Positions 39,982 to 40,577 of a stretch of 40,577 bases of DNA are shown piece after piece; within the stretch, counting starts at the first letter, position 1; every line of letters starts with the position of its first letter. The position numbers were made by a program, and so were the translations under genes. Origin of the DNA: a virus; the IMG/VR virus record IMGVR_UViG_3300028393_001381, positions 1 through 40,577 of that record; one strand, given 5' to 3'. Below the pieces are notes generated by a model. It ran no database searches, was not told the DNA's origin, and was given only the letters and a program-made list of their open reading frames with translations.

Positions 39982-40577
39982 TTTGATTACCTTTACAGAA
40001 TGTATTTTTTTCAGATTATGGTTGAAATTAAAGTTGCTGTTAACATTCTAAAACTTTAACAGGATGATCGTGCCAATTTGTTTATTTTCTGGTCTGGCCA
40101 ATTATAGCACCCAGACCCTATCAACATTCATGTTGACTATCCCAACTTGTGTCTGCGTGGGAGACATATCCGGTACTTTGCCGGTCTATCTATTCCTTGG
40201 GCGTCTATTGCTAGAACAGTATTGCTACTGTGTTTCCCAACCACCTTCTATAGCAGTAATTTAGGTTTTAAATTGCTGTAGTCATCCTATGACTAACAGG
40301 ATCGTTTTTGACTGCTTTTATTTTACACAGGCCATCACTCTGTGCTCGTTAGTCTTGTTTCAATAGTTGGCTTCAACGCTCGGTGGTTTTACGCACTCTG
40401 CTCCACCAACTACCACAGTGTCTAACAATCCATAGTATATGAATGTTGCTGAACCGATCCTAAAACTTTTTAGCTTGCATTATTGCTTGCTATGTATCTA
40501 TTATAATGTCTTTGTTGTGTGTTGTCACGACATTTTGGTTAAACAGGATACATTTTTCTTCATTTGCAGTGAAATTG
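39982..40577. other. Gene-free region rich in stem-loops
   Basis: No convincing coding frame is present in these 596 nt. Perfect stems are seen at 40091-40117 (GGTCTGG/CCAGACC), 40121-40136 (TCAACA/TGTTGA), 40216-40231 (ACAGTA/TACTGT), 40284-40302 (ATCCT/AGGAT), 40326-40344 (CACAG/CTGTG) and 40365-40411 (AGTT/AACT enclosing GGTGG/CCACC). AACAGGAT occurs three times (near 40058, 40295 and 40545, the last as AACAGGATA). It could encode one or more small RNAs, or be an untranslated leader of the Ro60-like gene. The strand is unknown. Confidence 0.35.
40015..40043 (-). promoter_or_regulatory. Sigma-70-like promoter of the Ro60-like gene
   Basis: On the minus strand TTAACA (40038-40043), a 17-bp spacer and CATAAT (40015-40020) give one mismatch in each hexamer. 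It lies 34 nt before the start of the Ro60-like gene at 39981. Spacing equals that of the other sigma-70-type promoters in the window. Confidence 0.55.

Noticed and set aside
40064-40264. A 66-residue plus-strand frame in the gene-free region
   Set aside because: It is Cys/Leu-rich with no ribosome site, runs over several perfect stem-loops and has no neighbour context; more likely non-coding.
1-40577. CRISPR array, insertion sequence or integrase
   Set aside because: No regularly spaced direct repeats, transposase or recombinase signatures, or terminal inverted repeats were seen.

Overview
The window looks like a piece of a tailed phage genome of the T4-like myovirus type (Caudoviricetes), probably aquatic. 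Reasons: small, tightly overlapping genes read in long one-strand runs; a tail-fibre-like structural gene preceded by an AATAAATA box like T4 late promoters; near-perfect sigma-70 promoters (TTGACA, 17 bp, TATAAT) in front of short phage-type genes; and a set of small phage hypotheticals, a metallophosphoesterase, a polynucleotide-kinase-like P-loop protein and a tRNA-like gene with an encoded CCA. The host cannot be named from the sequence alone. The DNA is visibly AT-rich, most so in the middle.

Layout. (A) 1-4442, minus strand: ten small phage genes, including a full-length translation initiation factor IF-1 homologue, an AbrB/MazE-like protein, two HExxH metallopeptidase-like proteins (one with a signal peptide) and a methyltransferase-like protein. 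Upstream lies a 118-nt tRNA-like gene with its own sigma-70 promoter. (B) 4624-33905: a 29-kb accessory biosynthetic island of about 30 genes. It holds ten radical SAM enzymes (four with an N-terminal Cys-rich twitch-like segment), nine putative Fe(II)/2-oxoglutarate-oxygenase-type domains (one fused to a radical SAM enzyme), two SGNH hydrolases, two short-chain dehydrogenases, a QueC-like PP-loop enzyme, an arginine:glycine-type amidinotransferase, a PRMT-like methyltransferase, two kinase-fold-like paralogues, a GNAT-like protein, a PLP aminotransferase-like protein, an ANL adenylate-forming enzyme, a glycosyltransferase-like protein, a DUF6356 protein, a short UDP-glucose-dehydrogenase-like protein and a nucleotide-sugar epimerase. 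The island is built from alternating strand blocks. Four divergent hubs of about 35-50 nt (near 4605, 14885, 19755 and 29880) each carry a short inverted repeat. The four convergent junctions (near 10338, 17533, 22895 and 33902) overlap by 7-18 nt with no terminator. (C) 33899-38347, minus: the tail-fibre-like gene, a terminator, then nucleotide/phosphate enzymes and small phage proteins under two sigma-70 promoters. (D) 38348-40577: a Ro60/TROVE-like von Willebrand A protein flanked on both sides by gene-free DNA rich in perfect stem-loops.

How it may work together (inference): the island reads as a tailoring pathway that activates acids (ANL), moves amino and amidino groups, makes and modifies sugars, and installs radical and hydroxyl chemistry. 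It ends against a tail-fibre gene, so decoration of the virion or host surface, or of a small molecule, is plausible. No precursor peptide gene is visible and the overlapping genes leave almost no room for one. The substrate is unknown, and this cluster is the best candidate for an undescribed system here. A second candidate is the Ro60-like protein with its flanking structured DNA.
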